Below, one piece after another: positions 11,266 to 22,229 of a stretch of DNA of 64,000 nt (the stretch's first letter is position 1; each line of letters opens with the position of its first letter). Origin of the DNA: Megaleporinus macrocephalus. Its lineage: Eukaryota > Chordata > Actinopteri > Characiformes > Anostomidae. The translations under genes and the position numbers were made by a program. Below the pieces are notes generated by a model. It was not told the origin of the DNA, ran no database searches, and worked only from the letters and a program-made list of their open reading frames with translations. The DNA is taken from the NCBI GenBank assembly GCA_021613375.1, contig CM038719.1, forward strand, positions 34,200,747-34,264,746, written 5' to 3'.

Positions 11266-12769
11266 CAAAGCAATACTGTATAATGTAATTCATGCAATAA
11301 CAGGAAATGAATGCGTGTAAAGTTTGAGACATGTTGTGCAGTAGAAGGGGTTTGCTTAGCTCGTTTATCAAAGGGTTAACATTCTTCACTTCAGAAAAAA
11401 AACACTGAGTAGCATTTTTAATCTATAAGGAAACCGCAGAGGTGAGTTCACTATTGTCTAAAAGCCTGAGGCACCTAAGCTGATTGTTTGAAAGCCTTTA
11501 TCTTATCATAAAATAAATTACATGTAAAACCACCAGAGAAATGAACAGATGTAAATAATCATACATACAATACAAAGTAACATATCATCTTCACATTCTC
11601 AAAGAAGTAGATCATGTCTTGAGCTCCAGTTTGAAGAAGAAAGTGTAGTTCCAGATTTCTCCTGGACGCCCCAGACATTGCAAGAATGTATTCAGTTCCT
11701 TCAGCAGCAATCTTGATTTAGTTTAATGAAGTACTGAGCAGTCAAAGCAGGTATTAGATGAGAACTATAAATAATACTGGGTTGTTTTCACAAGGAGAAG
11801 CTTGAAGCACTACTTACTGTATTAATACTGTTTGAGTTTTTTTGAGTTTGAGTTTTGCTAAAAGATTCCTGTCTGGAAAAATAGCTTTTTGAATGAAATA
11901 ATGACCCCAAGTGTCTAAAACCCTTTGCACAGTATTGTACATTCACTGCAGAATTTGTCTGAATGACTTACAGTTATAGAAATAGTTATTATTTTGTTCA
12001 GTGCCATTGTTCAGTTTATTTTCTTCTTGCCTGCATGATTTCCTTCAATTCAAATTCTGGCTAAAATTACATTTCTAACTGTATCTCACAGGAAAATGAG
12101 CTCGATGTTCATCAAAACTATCAGTCCTTCAGATCTGATGTTAAGATACGACCACAGTTGCCACGCTAACTTCTCGTTCTCACACTTCAGTTGCTGCAAC
12201 TGGCGTCTGTGATCTGTAGATGCAACACATTCACCTTCAAGCCTGCTCACAGAGATACATTAGATTCTTTAATAAAGTTTCATAACATTCACATAAGCCA
12301 CTATGACAAGGGACATAGACACACATACATTTTTATAGATGTCATTTGTCTCTGGGATGCATTTGCCAATTCATGCTGATATAAGAGCTGTAGTTGGACT
12401 TTTTCTGGACAGAAGGATGTGTAAAGACACCTTCTCTAGCTTAGTGTAAGCTACAGTTCAGGTGTTTAGGTGTTTCACCCACAACCATAAAATCAGCCAC
12501 ATAGCCACAAACTCTTCATAGACAAACACTGGCAGTAGAACGGGTCGTACTGAAGAGTTCAGTGGTCTTAATCGTGGCTCTGCCATGATCCCACAATGAT
12601 CCCACATTTGCAATAAGCACATTGAGCAACTACTGATTTGACCAACAACAGCCCAACCACGAAGTGTTAGAACATGCAAACTCACATAGCAGGCCACAGA
12701 GTGCTAAAAGCTGTAAACATCATCTATCCTGTATTGCTTTTTTCTCTATGGACTTCTAAACTGCCTCTG
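11265..12769. other. Non-coding stretch, nothing recognised
   Basis: About 1.5 kb without splice-bounded frames or recognisable repeat termini. The short frames at 12191-12379 and 12458-12697 have no homology I can name. Confidence 0.3.
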
Positions 12770-12960
12770 GAAGTTTCATTAAATGGGTTTCTCTGACTGA
12801 GCAGCTGCACACAAGCCTAAGATCACTACGTGCAATGCCAAGTGTCGGGTGGAGTGGTCTAAAGCACCACCACTGGACTCTTCATGCTTTACTATCTGGA
12901 AGTCTGATGGATGAATCTGCATTTGAGGAAAACGTTCCCTACTGTAATGGCCGATGAATA
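12770..12960 (+). mobile_element. Tc1-like transposase internal fragment
   Basis: Contains GAGCAGCTGCACACAAGCC and CAAGTGTCGGGTGGAGTGG, which line up with the internal region of a common fish Tc1 element (the catalytic core region of the transposase). Frames are broken. Same family as the fragments at 10885, 19045 and 61680. Confidence 0.55.
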
Positions 12961-13342
12961 AAGGTTTAGGGCTGTTTTTGGGCTCTTAAGAGCTCAACAT
13001 ACTTCTTGCGAAACAAAGTTTGAAGGGTTAGGGTTAGGCGAAGACGGAAATGAACTTGCAAGCTTGCGTACTTCTGTGGTTGAGTTGTGCCTGTCGTCTA
13101 CATTCCACTTCTGCAGGGACACTTCATGACAAGTTCATGACTACTAGAAGACAAACCTATCACAGGTGTAGTCATGGCAACATGCAAGTCAGGATGTAAC
13201 TGCTGCACCATTTAAGGTGGAATGGGAAAATTCAAACAAGCAAGAAGGCAACATCAGCCTTGTCGTCCCAGGAAATTAAATATAGGATAACGGATATGTT
13301 TGGTATTTATTAATAATTAGTAGTATTGAATAACACAGTAAA

Positions 13343-13640
13343 GGCGGCAGCATGGTGGTGCCTCACAGCAAGACGATCTTGGTTTGATTCCCAGTCTGGG
13401 CCGTTCTGAGTGGAGTTTGCTCGAGTGAGTTTCCTCAGGGTCCTCCGATTGCCTCCCACAGTCCAAACACATGCAAGTTAGGTTGATTGGTCACTCTAAA
13501 TAGCCTGTAGGTGTGAGTGTGTGTTGTCCCAAGCCTGGGTACATGGCGAGGGTTGAGTCAAGAAGGGCATAAAACATTTTGCCAAATCTAGCATGCGAAT
13601 TGACTCGCTGTGGCGACCCCTGTAGAAGGTAAAAAGCCAA
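13343..13640 (+). repeat. SINE-like repeat, GGCAGCATGGTGG family
   Basis: GGCGGCAGCATGGTGG head, B-box-like GGTTTGATTCCCAG, then CCCACAGTCCAAACACATGC. Sister copies: 23046, 24903, 49646, 56935 (plus) and a 3' end at 51553 (minus). The internal A/B-box-like sequence points to a tRNA-derived pol III origin; this copy has lost its A box. Confidence 0.65.
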
Positions 13641-13692
13641 AAGGTGTGTGTGAAGAACACACTTAACACCTTACATTTAGCAAGTATTGACT

Positions 13693-13930
13693 GTGGGCAG
13701 TTGTGGGCTGAAGGTTAGGGATCTGGTCTTGTGACTGGAAGGTTGCCGGTTCGATCCCCTAGACCAACAGACCACAACTCATTTGCAATTGAGTAAGGCA
13801 CCTAACCCCTAACTGCTTCCTGGGTACTGCGGATAGGGCTGCCCACTGTGTTCACTAGTGTGTATATATGGGTGTTTCACTGCACAGATGTGTTAAATGC
13901 AGAGGTCAAATTCCACTGTGTGCAAAAAAA
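13693..13930 (+). repeat. tRNA-derived SINE
   Basis: tRNA-like head with B box GGTTCGATCCCC at about 13749, then GCACCTAACCCCTAACTGCT and tail GTCAAATTCCACTGTGTGCA, the layout of a widespread teleost tRNA SINE. The A box is eroded. A truncated relative lies at 17188-17280. Not a functional tRNA gene: no acceptor-stem pairing was seen. Confidence 0.7.
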
Positions 13931-14020
13931 TTCTAACTCGTGTTTTACCCTGAAACAAGTCTCTGCCCAAGCGTTCTGCGTACTTTTCCTTGAAATCATC
14001 CATCGTTTGTTCAAAAAGGT

Positions 14021-14026
14021 TTTATT
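14021..14026 (-). terminator. Poly(A) signal of distal terminal exon (gene 1)
   Basis: TTTATT on the plus strand gives AATAAA on the minus strand, about 280 bp after the stop of the distal ApoL exon. The duplicate is at 15489-15494. Confidence 0.6.
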
Positions 14027-14300
14027 GATACATATAAATGTTTATGTGACATACAATGTTAATGGCAATTGTCCTTGAACATCATTCGTATTCAGTAGTG
14101 CATTGAACAATAGCTAGAAAATGAATAAAGGGGAGAGAGATTATTAGGAATGTTCAAAATGATCTGCAGTGTGTGATGAACATCATCTGAATTGATATTT
14201 GTTAAGTAAACTGATTCCATTAGAAACTGACTGAGAAGGTAATGAGATTATTCCTTGAACTGTGAAATCAAATGAAAGCTGTTCTGGTGGAATTCCTTCT

Positions 14301-15240
14301 TTAAGGATAAAATGGTTGCTCCAGTATTCGCTGGCTTTTTCTGAACTTCCATATTCCTTTGCACAGACCATCGCTGATCTTTTTCCAATCTTCTAGCTCC
14401 GAGCTCCAGAGACGTGATCGGCATCGGATGAGCTCGGAGACCTGGTTCTTGCTTCCTTTGGCCAGGCTGATGCTATCTTTGCAGATGAACAGAACGTCCA
14501 GACCAATGAAGAGGGCGTTTAGGGTGATGAATCCGGCTCTAGCTGATTTTGAAAGGGCCAGAGGAGTGCCCTTAGCCAGCTGCCCAATGTCAGGCAGGTC
14601 CGCAGCAAGGTTGGGGATGTTGCGAGCTGCTTTAACTTCCTGAAGACCCACGTTCACAGCGGCCCTGGCTACTTCTTCCGTCTTTAGAGTTTTCACCGCT
14701 GAAACTCCGTCTATGAAGGCGTCAATCCCTTTGCCAACCATTCCAGCCCGGGCTATCATTTTCCCGGCTCCGAGTACTGTAGCAATCACTTGGGGGTCTG
14801 CTAAGGGACCTTCACTGCTGGCCACTTGTTCCATGCAGTCTAGAATCTTCTGTACATCCTCCATGAATTTCTGGAAGATGTTGTTGGCGTTTTCCCCATG
14901 ATGTTTGTTCACTGCCATTTCAGTGATGCCTGTGACTAAACTGTTGACCCCGCTGGTGACCCCCAACCCAACCCCGGTGAGTGTGAGGGCCAGGGATACT
15001 CCAGCAGTGACAGGGACCAGAGCCAGGCCTACGATGGACAGGACACCTCCAGCAACGCCTACTGAACTGCCTGCCACAGTGGAGATGTTGGAGCCTTTCT
15101 TCATCTTATCCAGCTGGACTGCAGCCTCTTCCAGATCTGACAGGAACTGGAACATTCTGGAGTGACGCTGATTGAATAAGCCAATGAAGCGCTGTGCATC
15201 CCAGCTAAATAGAAAGGTCAGTCTGAATGACTCGTCCATC
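14301..15240 (-). CDS. ApoL-like gene 1, distal alternative terminal exon
   Basis: Apolipoprotein L domain exon: one base completing a codon, then 312 codons from ATG GAC GAG (15239) to the stop. Acceptor CTTTCCTTTCAG ends at 15241. Residues about 45-110 form a long Gly/Ala/Val/Leu-rich membrane region (starting ISTVAGSSVGVAGG and ending near NSLVTGITEMAV), followed by an amphipathic segment. A second hydrophobic helix (FITLNALFIGLDVLFIC) precedes a charged C-terminus with ELIRCRSRLW. ApoL proteins are membrane-inserting, colicin-like proteins of intracellular membranes; APOL1 forms ion channels. This copy keeps 26 residues (around the KMIARAGMVGKGID stretch) that the proximal copy lacks and so resembles gene 2 more fully. 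It can join the linker exon at 18302 in frame (CG|G = Arg). It may be an alternative last exon or a silent duplicate. Confidence 0.82.
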
Positions 15241-15488
15241 CTGAAAGGAAAGACAATGCAATACCTGAAATACTGAAAATACAGTTCTGAAGAAACATCA
15301 TGCATGTCAAGTACTGCTCAAATATCACTTTAACATTTTATTTATAACCTACTACATAATATAGCTGTCATGAAACCAATCAGCGTTCTGGCTCAGATCT
15401 TCAAAACCTAGCCATCTATTTTCGTATGGACAATACACATGGTTGTTCTACTCCAGCCAAGCAATTCCATCTTTCTGTTCAAAAAGGT

Positions 15489-15494
15489 TTTATT
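15489..15494 (-). terminator. Poly(A) signal of proximal terminal exon (gene 1)
   Basis: AATAAA on the minus strand about 310 bp after the stop of the proximal ApoL exon, in the same context (GGTTTTATTGGTAC) as the distal copy. Confidence 0.6.
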
Positions 15495-15805
15495 GGTACA
15501 CATTAATGTTTACGTGACATACAATGTTAATAAAAATTGTCCTTGAACATTATTCGTATTCATGAGTCAGCAAAGTAGAAAATCATATCAGTAGTGCATT
15601 AAACAATAGCTGGAAAATAAATAAAGAGAGTGAGATTATTAGAAATGTTCAAAATGATCTGCAGTGTGTGATGAACATCATCCGTATTGATATTTGTTAA
15701 GTAAACTGATTCCATCAGAAACTGACTGAGAAGGTAATGAGATTATTCCTTGAACTGTAAAATCATCTTCACTTCAATGAAAGCCGTTCTGGTTGAATTC
15801 TTTCT

Positions 15806-16667
15806 TTAAGGATGAAACGGTTGTTCCAGTATTCGCTGGCTCTTTCTGAACTTCCATATTCCTTTGCACAGACCATCGCTGATCTTTTTCCACGCTTCCA
15901 GCTCTGAGCGCCAGAGACATGATCGGCATCGGATGAGCTCGGAGACCTGGTTCTTGCTTCCTTTGGCCAGGCTGATGCTATCTTTGCAGATGAACAGAAT
16001 GTCCAGACCAATGAAGAGGGCGTTTAGGGTGATGAATCCAGCTCTAGCTGATTTCGAAAGGGCCAGAGGAGCGCCCTTAGCCAGCTGCCCGATGTCAGGC
16101 AGGTCCGCAGCAAGGATGGGGATGTTGCGAGCTGCTTTAACTTCCTGAAGGCCCGCGTTGACAGCGGCTCTGGTTACTTCTTCAGTCTTAAGAGCTCTGA
16201 GCGCTGCAGCAATCACTTGGGGGTCTGCTAAGGGACCTTCACTGCTGGCCACATGTTCCATGAAGTCTAGAATCTTCTGTACATCCTCCATAAATTTCTG
16301 GAAGATGTTGTTGGCGTTTTCCCCATGATGTTTGTTCACTGCCATTTCAGTGATGCCTGTGACTAAGCTGTTGACTCCACTGGTGACCCCCAACCCAACC
16401 CCGGTGAGCGTGAGGGCCAGGGATAGTCCAGCAGTGACAGGGACCAAAGCCAGGCCTACGATTGACAGGACACCTCCAGCAATGCCTACTGAGCTGCCCG
16501 CCACAGTGGAGATGTTGGAGCCCTTCGTCATCTTGTCCAGCTGGACTGCAGCCTCTTCCAGATCTGACAGGAACTGGAACATTCTGGAATGACGCTGATT
16601 GAATAAGCCAATGAAGCGTTGCGCATCCCAGCTAAATAGAAAGGTCAGTCTGAATGACTCGTCCATT
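15806..16667 (-). CDS. ApoL-like gene 1, proximal alternative terminal exon
   Basis: Starts after acceptor CTTTTCAG at 16668 with one base (A) completing an Arg codon, then 286 codons. It has the same ApoL layout as the distal copy: N-terminal MDESFRLTFLFSW, coiled-coil-like DLEEAAVQLDKM, hydrophobic Gly-rich membrane region, then FITLNALFIGLDILFIC and a charged tail. It lacks 26 residues between PQVIA and LKTEEV, leaving the frame intact. In intact relatives that stretch links the two membrane regions, so hairpin spacing may differ. It is the copy next to the linker exons, so it is the default last exon if splicing follows order. Most substitutions against the distal copy are conservative. 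Confidence 0.85.
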
Positions 16668-17187
16668 CTGAAAAGAAAGAGGTGGTTCTGAAATACTGAA
16701 AATACAGTTCTGAAGAAACATCATGCATCATATAACGTCATGTACTGTTCAAATATCACTTTAACATTTTATTTAAACCTTACTACGTAATACAGCTGTC
16801 ATGAAACCAAACAGCATTCCGTCTCAGATCTTCAAAACCTAGGCATCTATTTTGGTATGGACTATACACATGGTGGTTTCACTCCATTCTGAAGTTTGTG
16901 CATGAAGTAAAGTGTCTGTTGAACACTCCTCAAGTTCAGGATGCAGCCCATTAAGCCATATCAAGGTGCTTCTGCAGGTTCCATCCAGGTAACTATTGTT
17001 AACTTGCATTGCATCTGGAATGTGAATGCAGCCAAGCAATTCCATAATCTGTAATGAAAATGTGTGTTCTGCTTTCCAATCTCCCTAAACCTTGGTGGAG
17101 TAAGACATCTAGTCTATTCAAATGTCATTTACATTCGTTGATAAGAGTGGAAGGTGACTGCCAGAGCATGTGTGTGGAGTGGAGACA

Positions 17188-17280
17188 TTGGGCTGGAGGC
17201 TAGGGAACCAGTCTTGTGAGCAGAAGGACACGACTGAAGTGCTCTTGGGCAAAGCGCCTAACCCCCGGCCTCTCTACGGT
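17188..17280 (+). repeat. Truncated tRNA-SINE copy in gene 1 intron
   Basis: GGCTAGGGAACCAGTCTTGT then GGCAAAGCGCCTAACCCC, matching the middle of the SINE at 13693. The B box is lost. Confidence 0.5.
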
Positions 17281-17699
17281 GAGTTGACATACTGGCCATT
17301 TGATTGAAAATTTGTGAATGGCTGTGCAATGGAGAAATAAAAGTTCCATGAAATTAGGACATCACACAATCATAATACGATCATATAGTGAGACCATCAC
17401 CTACTACTGGTGGTCACTCAGTCAGTCAGTGTCAAATAGTGCAGCACAATCTATTCAGCACTGTTTGTGTAGCTAGCACATTGGCTAATCCCATGTTTGT
17501 GTGAGTCACTACTCAACTTCACATGTCCCTCGGTATCCGCCCTCCACCCCCACCACCCCTCTTACTCATTTACAGGTTGTCTTGTTTGAAAGGACGATGT
17601 TCAGTACGCTAAGCGTGATTTAATAGACTGGTCCACTTGTACACAGCTCTTACTACTTAGCCTTACAGCGGTTTGCAGGTATAGTGTAGTAGTGACGCT

Positions 17700-18245
17700 T
17701 CTTAAGGAGATGTGAAAGTGTTGTGAATATTTCTTGTGTCTTTATTTCTATAGGGTCTGTTAAAAGCTTGTTTATACAGACAGGCAAGCAGACTGCTACA
17801 GAGGTTACAAGAAGTTTAAGGTTCAGTGAATCCTGTCAGGAACCCCCAGGGAGGCTGCCCCAAACCCAGGAGATAACCACTTGGCCAGATGGATCACATG
17901 GACCAGATGGAACAGAGCCCAGGATAGACCATGTTTGAGATCCTCTCCAAGAACGTCTCTACTGCGGTATCCTCAAGAATACAGCTCATACTCTGAACTG
18001 GTCTCTCTCTTCATTTTGACAACAAGTTACAACAAAAGGATGAAGTACTGGTGGGTGGTGACTGACCAATTCTGGTGGTCTGCCAGGCCAGGTTTTTGTC
18101 CCAGTCCAGGTCCACCTCATAACACTTCATCGTGACAATTACCAGTACCTCCAACATGACACTGAACCAAACCTGACATTACAGCTTATGACTTTGGGCA
18201 TGACAGGTTTATGGCATGATTATATCAAAGTCATGCAGCAGGATC
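17700..18245. other. Gene 1 intron interior, unassigned
   Basis: Contains two overlapping short open frames on the plus strand (17723-17938, 17881-18135). They have no splice logic and no recognised domain. The phrase CAGGGAGGCTGCCCCAAACC and what follows looks like part of a dispersed repeat, but no second copy is in the window. Confidence 0.25.
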
Positions 18246-18301
18246 AATAAAGCAGAAATCCTTAGAATGTATGAAGTGAACAAGAGAAGAAACGCTCTTA
18301 C

Positions 18302-18400
18302 CGGAATTTGATTAGCTGGCTCAAATGATCATCCAGCTTCTGCAGTGAGTCCTCACTCATGTTCAAACTAAACTTCAATGAATTCTTGTCATTTTTCCAC
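18302..18400 (-). CDS. ApoL-like gene 1, linker exon 3 (99 bp)
   Basis: Acceptor TCATTACAG ends at 18401 and donor CCG|GTAAGAG follows 18302. It encodes 32 full codons plus split codons at both ends (phase 2 in, phase 2 out), ending LDDHLSQLIKFR when joined to the terminal exon. The ending LS(Q/R)(L/I).R immediately before MDES is shared with genes 2 and 3 (LSRIR), which supports the model. Longer than the matching exons of genes 2 (42 bp) and 3 (63 bp). Confidence 0.78.
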
Positions 18401-18566
18401 CTGTAATGAATTATTTGGTTTAATACTATATATGCAAATTCTATGCAAAACAAATTAAAGGGTCACCCGCTAAAGAACATAACTCTGGATGAACAGTGAA
18501 ATAGTGTTAAAGAATGTTATGAATGCTAACTGTTCCAGGAATTTAAATTGTTTAAATAGCACTTAC

Positions 18567-18602
18567 TCATAAATGCCTCCAGAACATGACACACTCATGG
18601 AT
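18567..18602 (-). CDS. ApoL-like gene 1, linker exon 2 (36 bp)
   Basis: Acceptor TTCTTCTCTGCAG ends at 18603 and donor TATGA|GTAAGTG follows 18567. It encodes a split Lys, then SMSVSCSGGIY and a split Glu. Same length and phase (36 bp, 2/2) as linker exon 2 of gene 3. Confidence 0.72.
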   Translation of the reverse strand: MHECVMFWRHL

Positions 18603-19044
18603 CTGCAGAGAAGAAAACAGACATTGACAAAAACATCCACAACTTAACAACTAAAACCAGCTGTTCTACAAAGCAGCAGTCTTGCCAGGTGACTGTAGAG
18701 CATGCAGTTTTATTAGTCTGAGTTATTAAAGTTTAACCTCCACTGTTCATTACTTTTACAGAACCATTTTTTAAAAATGACAATACAAAATTAAACTTTT
18801 CCAGTGTGGTTTTGCAAATGTTTACAATTTTAGTTGTAACACTAACACCCTGAGGCTTCCGTAAACAGCCAGGTTACATTTTCATTGCAAAGATTTGGGA
18901 TTCATAATTTTCTTACATTTCAAATATTAACTGTAATACCTTTATTACTTTTCGGGTCAGATTCCTCGAACATAGTAAGCATATATTGTTGGCAGCACAG
19001 TGCATGCCTCCTTTAGACGTGAAATCACCATATCCTAGTTGATA

Positions 19045-19596
19045 TACACTATCTTGCCAGAAGTGTTCGCTCGTCTGTCTTCACACACATATGAACTTGA
19101 GTGTTGTCCCATTCTTAATCTATAGGGTTTAATATGATGTCGGCCCAAGCTTTGCAGCTATAACAGCTTAAACTCTTCTGGGAGGTCTCTACACACGGTT
19201 TAGGAGTGTGTATATGGGAATGTATGACTGTTCTTCCAGAAGCACATAGGTGAGGTCAGACACTGATGTTGGACGAGAAGGCCGAGAAGTCAAGTTCTTT
19301 CACACCAAACTCGCTCCTCCATGTCTTTATGGACCTTGCTCTGTGCACTGGTGTGCAGTCATGTTGGAACAGGAAGGGGTCGTCCCCAAAGAGAACACAT
19401 CTCCACTTCTCTAGAGTCCGCACAGGTGGCATCCTATTACGGTACCACGCTGGAGTTCACTGAGCTCCTGAGAGCGACCCATTATTTCACTGCATGACTA
19501 GGTGCTTGGTTTTATACACCTGTGACCATAAAGGTGATTGAAACACCTGAATTTAATGATTTGGATGGGTGAGTGAATACCTTTGGCAAAATAGTA
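19045..19596 (-). mobile_element. Internally deleted Tc1-like element in gene 1 intron
   Basis: Left end TACACTATCTTGCCAGAAGT and right end (minus strand) TACTATTTTGCCAAAGG, TA-bounded terminal inverted repeats. The interior on the minus strand retains the transposase 3' part (for example GTTCCAACATGACTGCACAC, which encodes the FQHDCAP-type catalytic motif region), with frameshifts. Fragments of the same family: 10885, 12770, 61680. Confidence 0.75.
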
Positions 19597-20469
19597 TATC
19601 TAGGATATTGTAATGATGACTAAATAATATTAAAAGTTTAATAATCTTATCATACTCTTACAACAAACTCCCATTATGTAGCTTATCATTACAAGAATAC
19701 ATTAATAATCATTTCTGTCAAAGGGCAAGAAAAAAAATTGGTGTAAAATATTTCTCTACTGTGGCTGGCCAAACAATGTTATCCGCTTCTGGCCAAGGCT
19801 GCTACATCTAACTAGACTAACTTAGCTAAATTTTTTTTTTTCATTTAATATTTGAAGTACTTAGCAATTTTTTATAAAAAATGAGATTTTACAAAAATGA
19901 ATACTTAAAATTTTGCTTAGATTTACAGGTGTAATGAGCCTATGTCATAGGCACAAAAATGCTCACAAACAATTATATCTTGGTAATTGAAATCTTCTTA
20001 AACACAGAAATATACAGAATATTTCTCAATTTTAGATTGATGTAGGAATATCGTTTCTAGACATAATTTTTGGACAACTTTTATTTCTAGACATAACAGT
20101 TTTATATATTGAAGCTGTATTGGTAGCAAACTTAACTTATTTCAAGCATTATGCTTAAAAACAAGCCAGTAGAAAGACTTAATTTGGATATTTATCTTTA
20201 GTTTTAAATATGAACAGATTTTTTGGCTTGTGATAATAATGTGATTTCAAAAAATACTTTTTTTCTCAGATTCCAAATATGTTGTGGGAAATTCTTGCAT
20301 GTACTTGTGCACCACTGCCAGAGAGCTTTTCTCCTATATTGTTGATATTGTATCTATTATCTAGGGGTTATCAGTTCCAGTCCTGGATTTCTGGTGTCCA
20401 GTGAAGGTCCTCCAGGTCTGGAATTAATGACCACTGATCTATCATGAAGTAAGCAGATTGAGCACTAAC

Positions 20470-21057
20470 TTTTTCTCCAGTCTCTCGCAGAGCTGTTGTG
20501 TGACGCGGATGTATTTGTCCAGCTGGAAGGCCAGGACCTCCACGTTGCCCAGGCTGGGCAAGAAGAAAGCTCCATTATCTCTCTTGAAGTGAATGAGTTG
20601 CGGGCACACGATTCTGGCTGTCGTGATGACCGATCGTACAGCTGCCGCGCTCACCCCTCTCGGCAGAAAGCTCTCGCCTATGAACACGAACAGCGAGGTG
20701 ACTGCGAGCCTTTCTACCGCGTCCAGGAAGTGCTGAAGTTTCTCCAGACCCTCAAGAGTGTCCTGCAGGACTGCCCCCAGCTCCTTCTCCAGCTCAGCCC
20801 TCTTAGAGTCTGCTGTGACCTGGGTCAGACCGCTCCACACGTACTCCCCAAAAGCCTTGGCCTTGTTCTCCGCCCTCCTCACGTGGTCGAACTGTAGTGA
20901 GATCTGATCTGCTCGGTCTTTGATGTCTCTCATCATTTCTAGCTCCGTTTCTCTCTGAAGGGTCCATTTTTCTTGCTTGTCGCAGAAGCTCCTCACTGTT
21001 TTGATGTGTTCGAGGGTTTCCAAGACGTACTCCTGCAGCCGTTTCTGTAGTCGCTCT
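20470..21057 (-). CDS. ApoL-like gene 1, 5' domain exon
   Basis: 588 bp, 195 full codons, phase 2 at both ends. Acceptor TTTGTCACAG ends at 21058 and donor AAAAA|GTTAGT follows 20470. No ATG serves as a start (the frame opens with TTG), so it is an internal exon; no first exon was found upstream. The protein is mostly helical and charged at the start (RLQEYVLETLEHIKTV, then QRETELEMMRDIKDRADQ). It has an insertion absent from genes 2/3 (about FDHVRRAENKAKAFGEYVW), then the shared core HFLDAVERLAVTSLFVF, IHFKRDNGAFFLP and LAFQLDKYI. The same core is in the corresponding exons at 43867 and 59096. I know of no named domain for it; it travels with the ApoL region in all three genes. Confidence 0.85.
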
Positions 21058-21169
21058 CTGTGACAAACAGTTAAAAGACATTAAATCATTGCAGCTTCTA
21101 AAGCAAGCCAACAACTTTACAGGAGTTTCTGAAACTGGATGAATGAATGATTAAAAGCCACAGAGTATG

Positions 21170-21525
21170 GCTTCTACTAACAATATGGCTACTAACAACC
21201 ACCTGGAAGACCTGGTAGACCACCAAAACTCTCCCTATCAGATTAACAGCACTAAAAGCTTTCATCTTTGAGAGAGAGGAGAGGATCAAGCTCCACTCTT
21301 GCTATAGATCTGAACACATCTACAGGTGATCCTGTCCATCCTTCAACTGTGAGAAGACACCTCAATGCTGTGGGTCTGAAAAGATGTGTAGCTGTTCAAG
21401 AAGCTCCTCACTGAGAAAAGGAGATACAGACACATCAAATAAAGAAGCTGAACAATGGACTGACCACCCCAGAATCCAGACTTCACTGAATGTGTTTGGG
21501 ATTACTTAGACTGTACTGCAGGTAT
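21170..21525 (-). repeat. Dispersed repeat, inverted copy upstream of gene 1
   Basis: Reverse complement of 23220-23570 and partly of 21895-22080. Shared plus-strand landmark in the other copies: GATGTGTC(C/T)GTATCTCCTTT then CTCAG(T/C)GAGGA. Possibly a Tc1-type remnant; no intact frame. Confidence 0.6.
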
Positions 21526-21894
21526 ATACTATTATACTACTACTCTGGAATTAAGTCTGGACCATCAGCATTAAACCATTAGCATTTGAACAGTTAGCAT
21601 TGCAAACCATTAGCAAACTTTTTTACTGGACATACTATGAAAAATTTGACTTCTTCTTTGAGTTCTTCAGTTCATACATTTGGGTATCTGCAGTGTGAAA
21701 CACAGTAACCCAGTCAGAAAACATGGGACTCATCAAGCCGTACAGATTTTGTTCCCCTTCCTTCATCGAATAGAATAATACCACCCCCATCTAAGTAGAT
21801 CTCCCAACAGCGTTGTGTTGGTGTGCAGCCACCTGGTAATGGTAAACTGCCCCTGTGCCCAGACTGGTCACCGGGGTGTAGATTCCAGCAGCCC

Positions 21895-22080
21895 TGCTTC
21901 CTGCTTCATCCAAGTAATCTCAATCACATTCAGTGGTGTTGAGGTTCTGAACTCTGGGGTGGTCAGTCCCTTGTTCTGAGAACAGCAGCAGCTTCTTTGT
22001 TTGATGTGTCCGTATCTCCTTTTCTCAGTGAGGAGCTTCTAGAACAGCTACACATCCTTCTCAGGAACTGCTCTATCGTC
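21895..22080 (+). repeat. Dispersed repeat, direct partial copy
   Basis: Shares GGGGTGGTCAGTCCC.TTGTTC and GTATCTCCTTTTCTCAGTG with 23270-23400. Together with 21170-21525 it forms an inverted pair with a spacer of about 370 bp. Confidence 0.6.
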
Positions 22081-22229
22081 GCCTGAGAGGACAAGGTTTA
22101 TTTTTGATGCCAGCGCTGCAGCTACAGTATGCAAAACCTATATGTGTGTACTGTTTACTTTGTGTTTGACAAAAAGCTGGACGAAACCAAAATTTCCACC
22201 TTAAATGCTGCAGCAGTTACATTCTGTAA

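Larger units (their letters stand above)
14008..17043 (-). repeat. Tandem duplication of the gene 1 terminal-exon block
   Basis: Unit 1 is 14008-15472 and unit 2 is 15473-17043, head to tail. Each contains intron tail, acceptor, whole ApoL exon, 3' UTR and AATAAA. Coding parts differ by scattered substitutions plus one 26-codon deletion in unit 2. The intronic parts match too (TGAAATACTGAAAATACAGT, GCCAAGCAATTCCAT), except for about 140 bp at 16885-17025 present only in unit 2. Confidence 0.92.

Noticed and set aside
13693..13930. tRNA gene
   Set aside because: B box present, but no intact cloverleaf and the tail is that of a SINE.
14359..16592. Plus-strand frames opposite the ApoL terminal exons (for example 14359-14643, 14905-15165, 15864-16148, 16332-16592)
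   Set aside because: Antisense shadows of the real minus-strand exons; the same shadows recur because the exon is duplicated. No independent signals.
20496..20897. 133-codon plus-strand frame opposite the gene 1 5' domain exon
   Set aside because: Antisense shadow; the minus-strand frame has matching paralogues at 43867 and 59096, this one does not.
20442..21023. Start of gene 1 at 21023
   Set aside because: The codon there is TTG and the frame continues upstream to an acceptor; paralogues show the exon starts at 21057.
21300..21350. Minus-strand segment TTCTCACAG|TTGAAGGATGGACAGG as the first exon of gene 1
   Set aside because: Attractive acceptor and ATG, but the only donor gives phase 1 (phase 2 is needed) and the sequence is part of a dispersed repeat.
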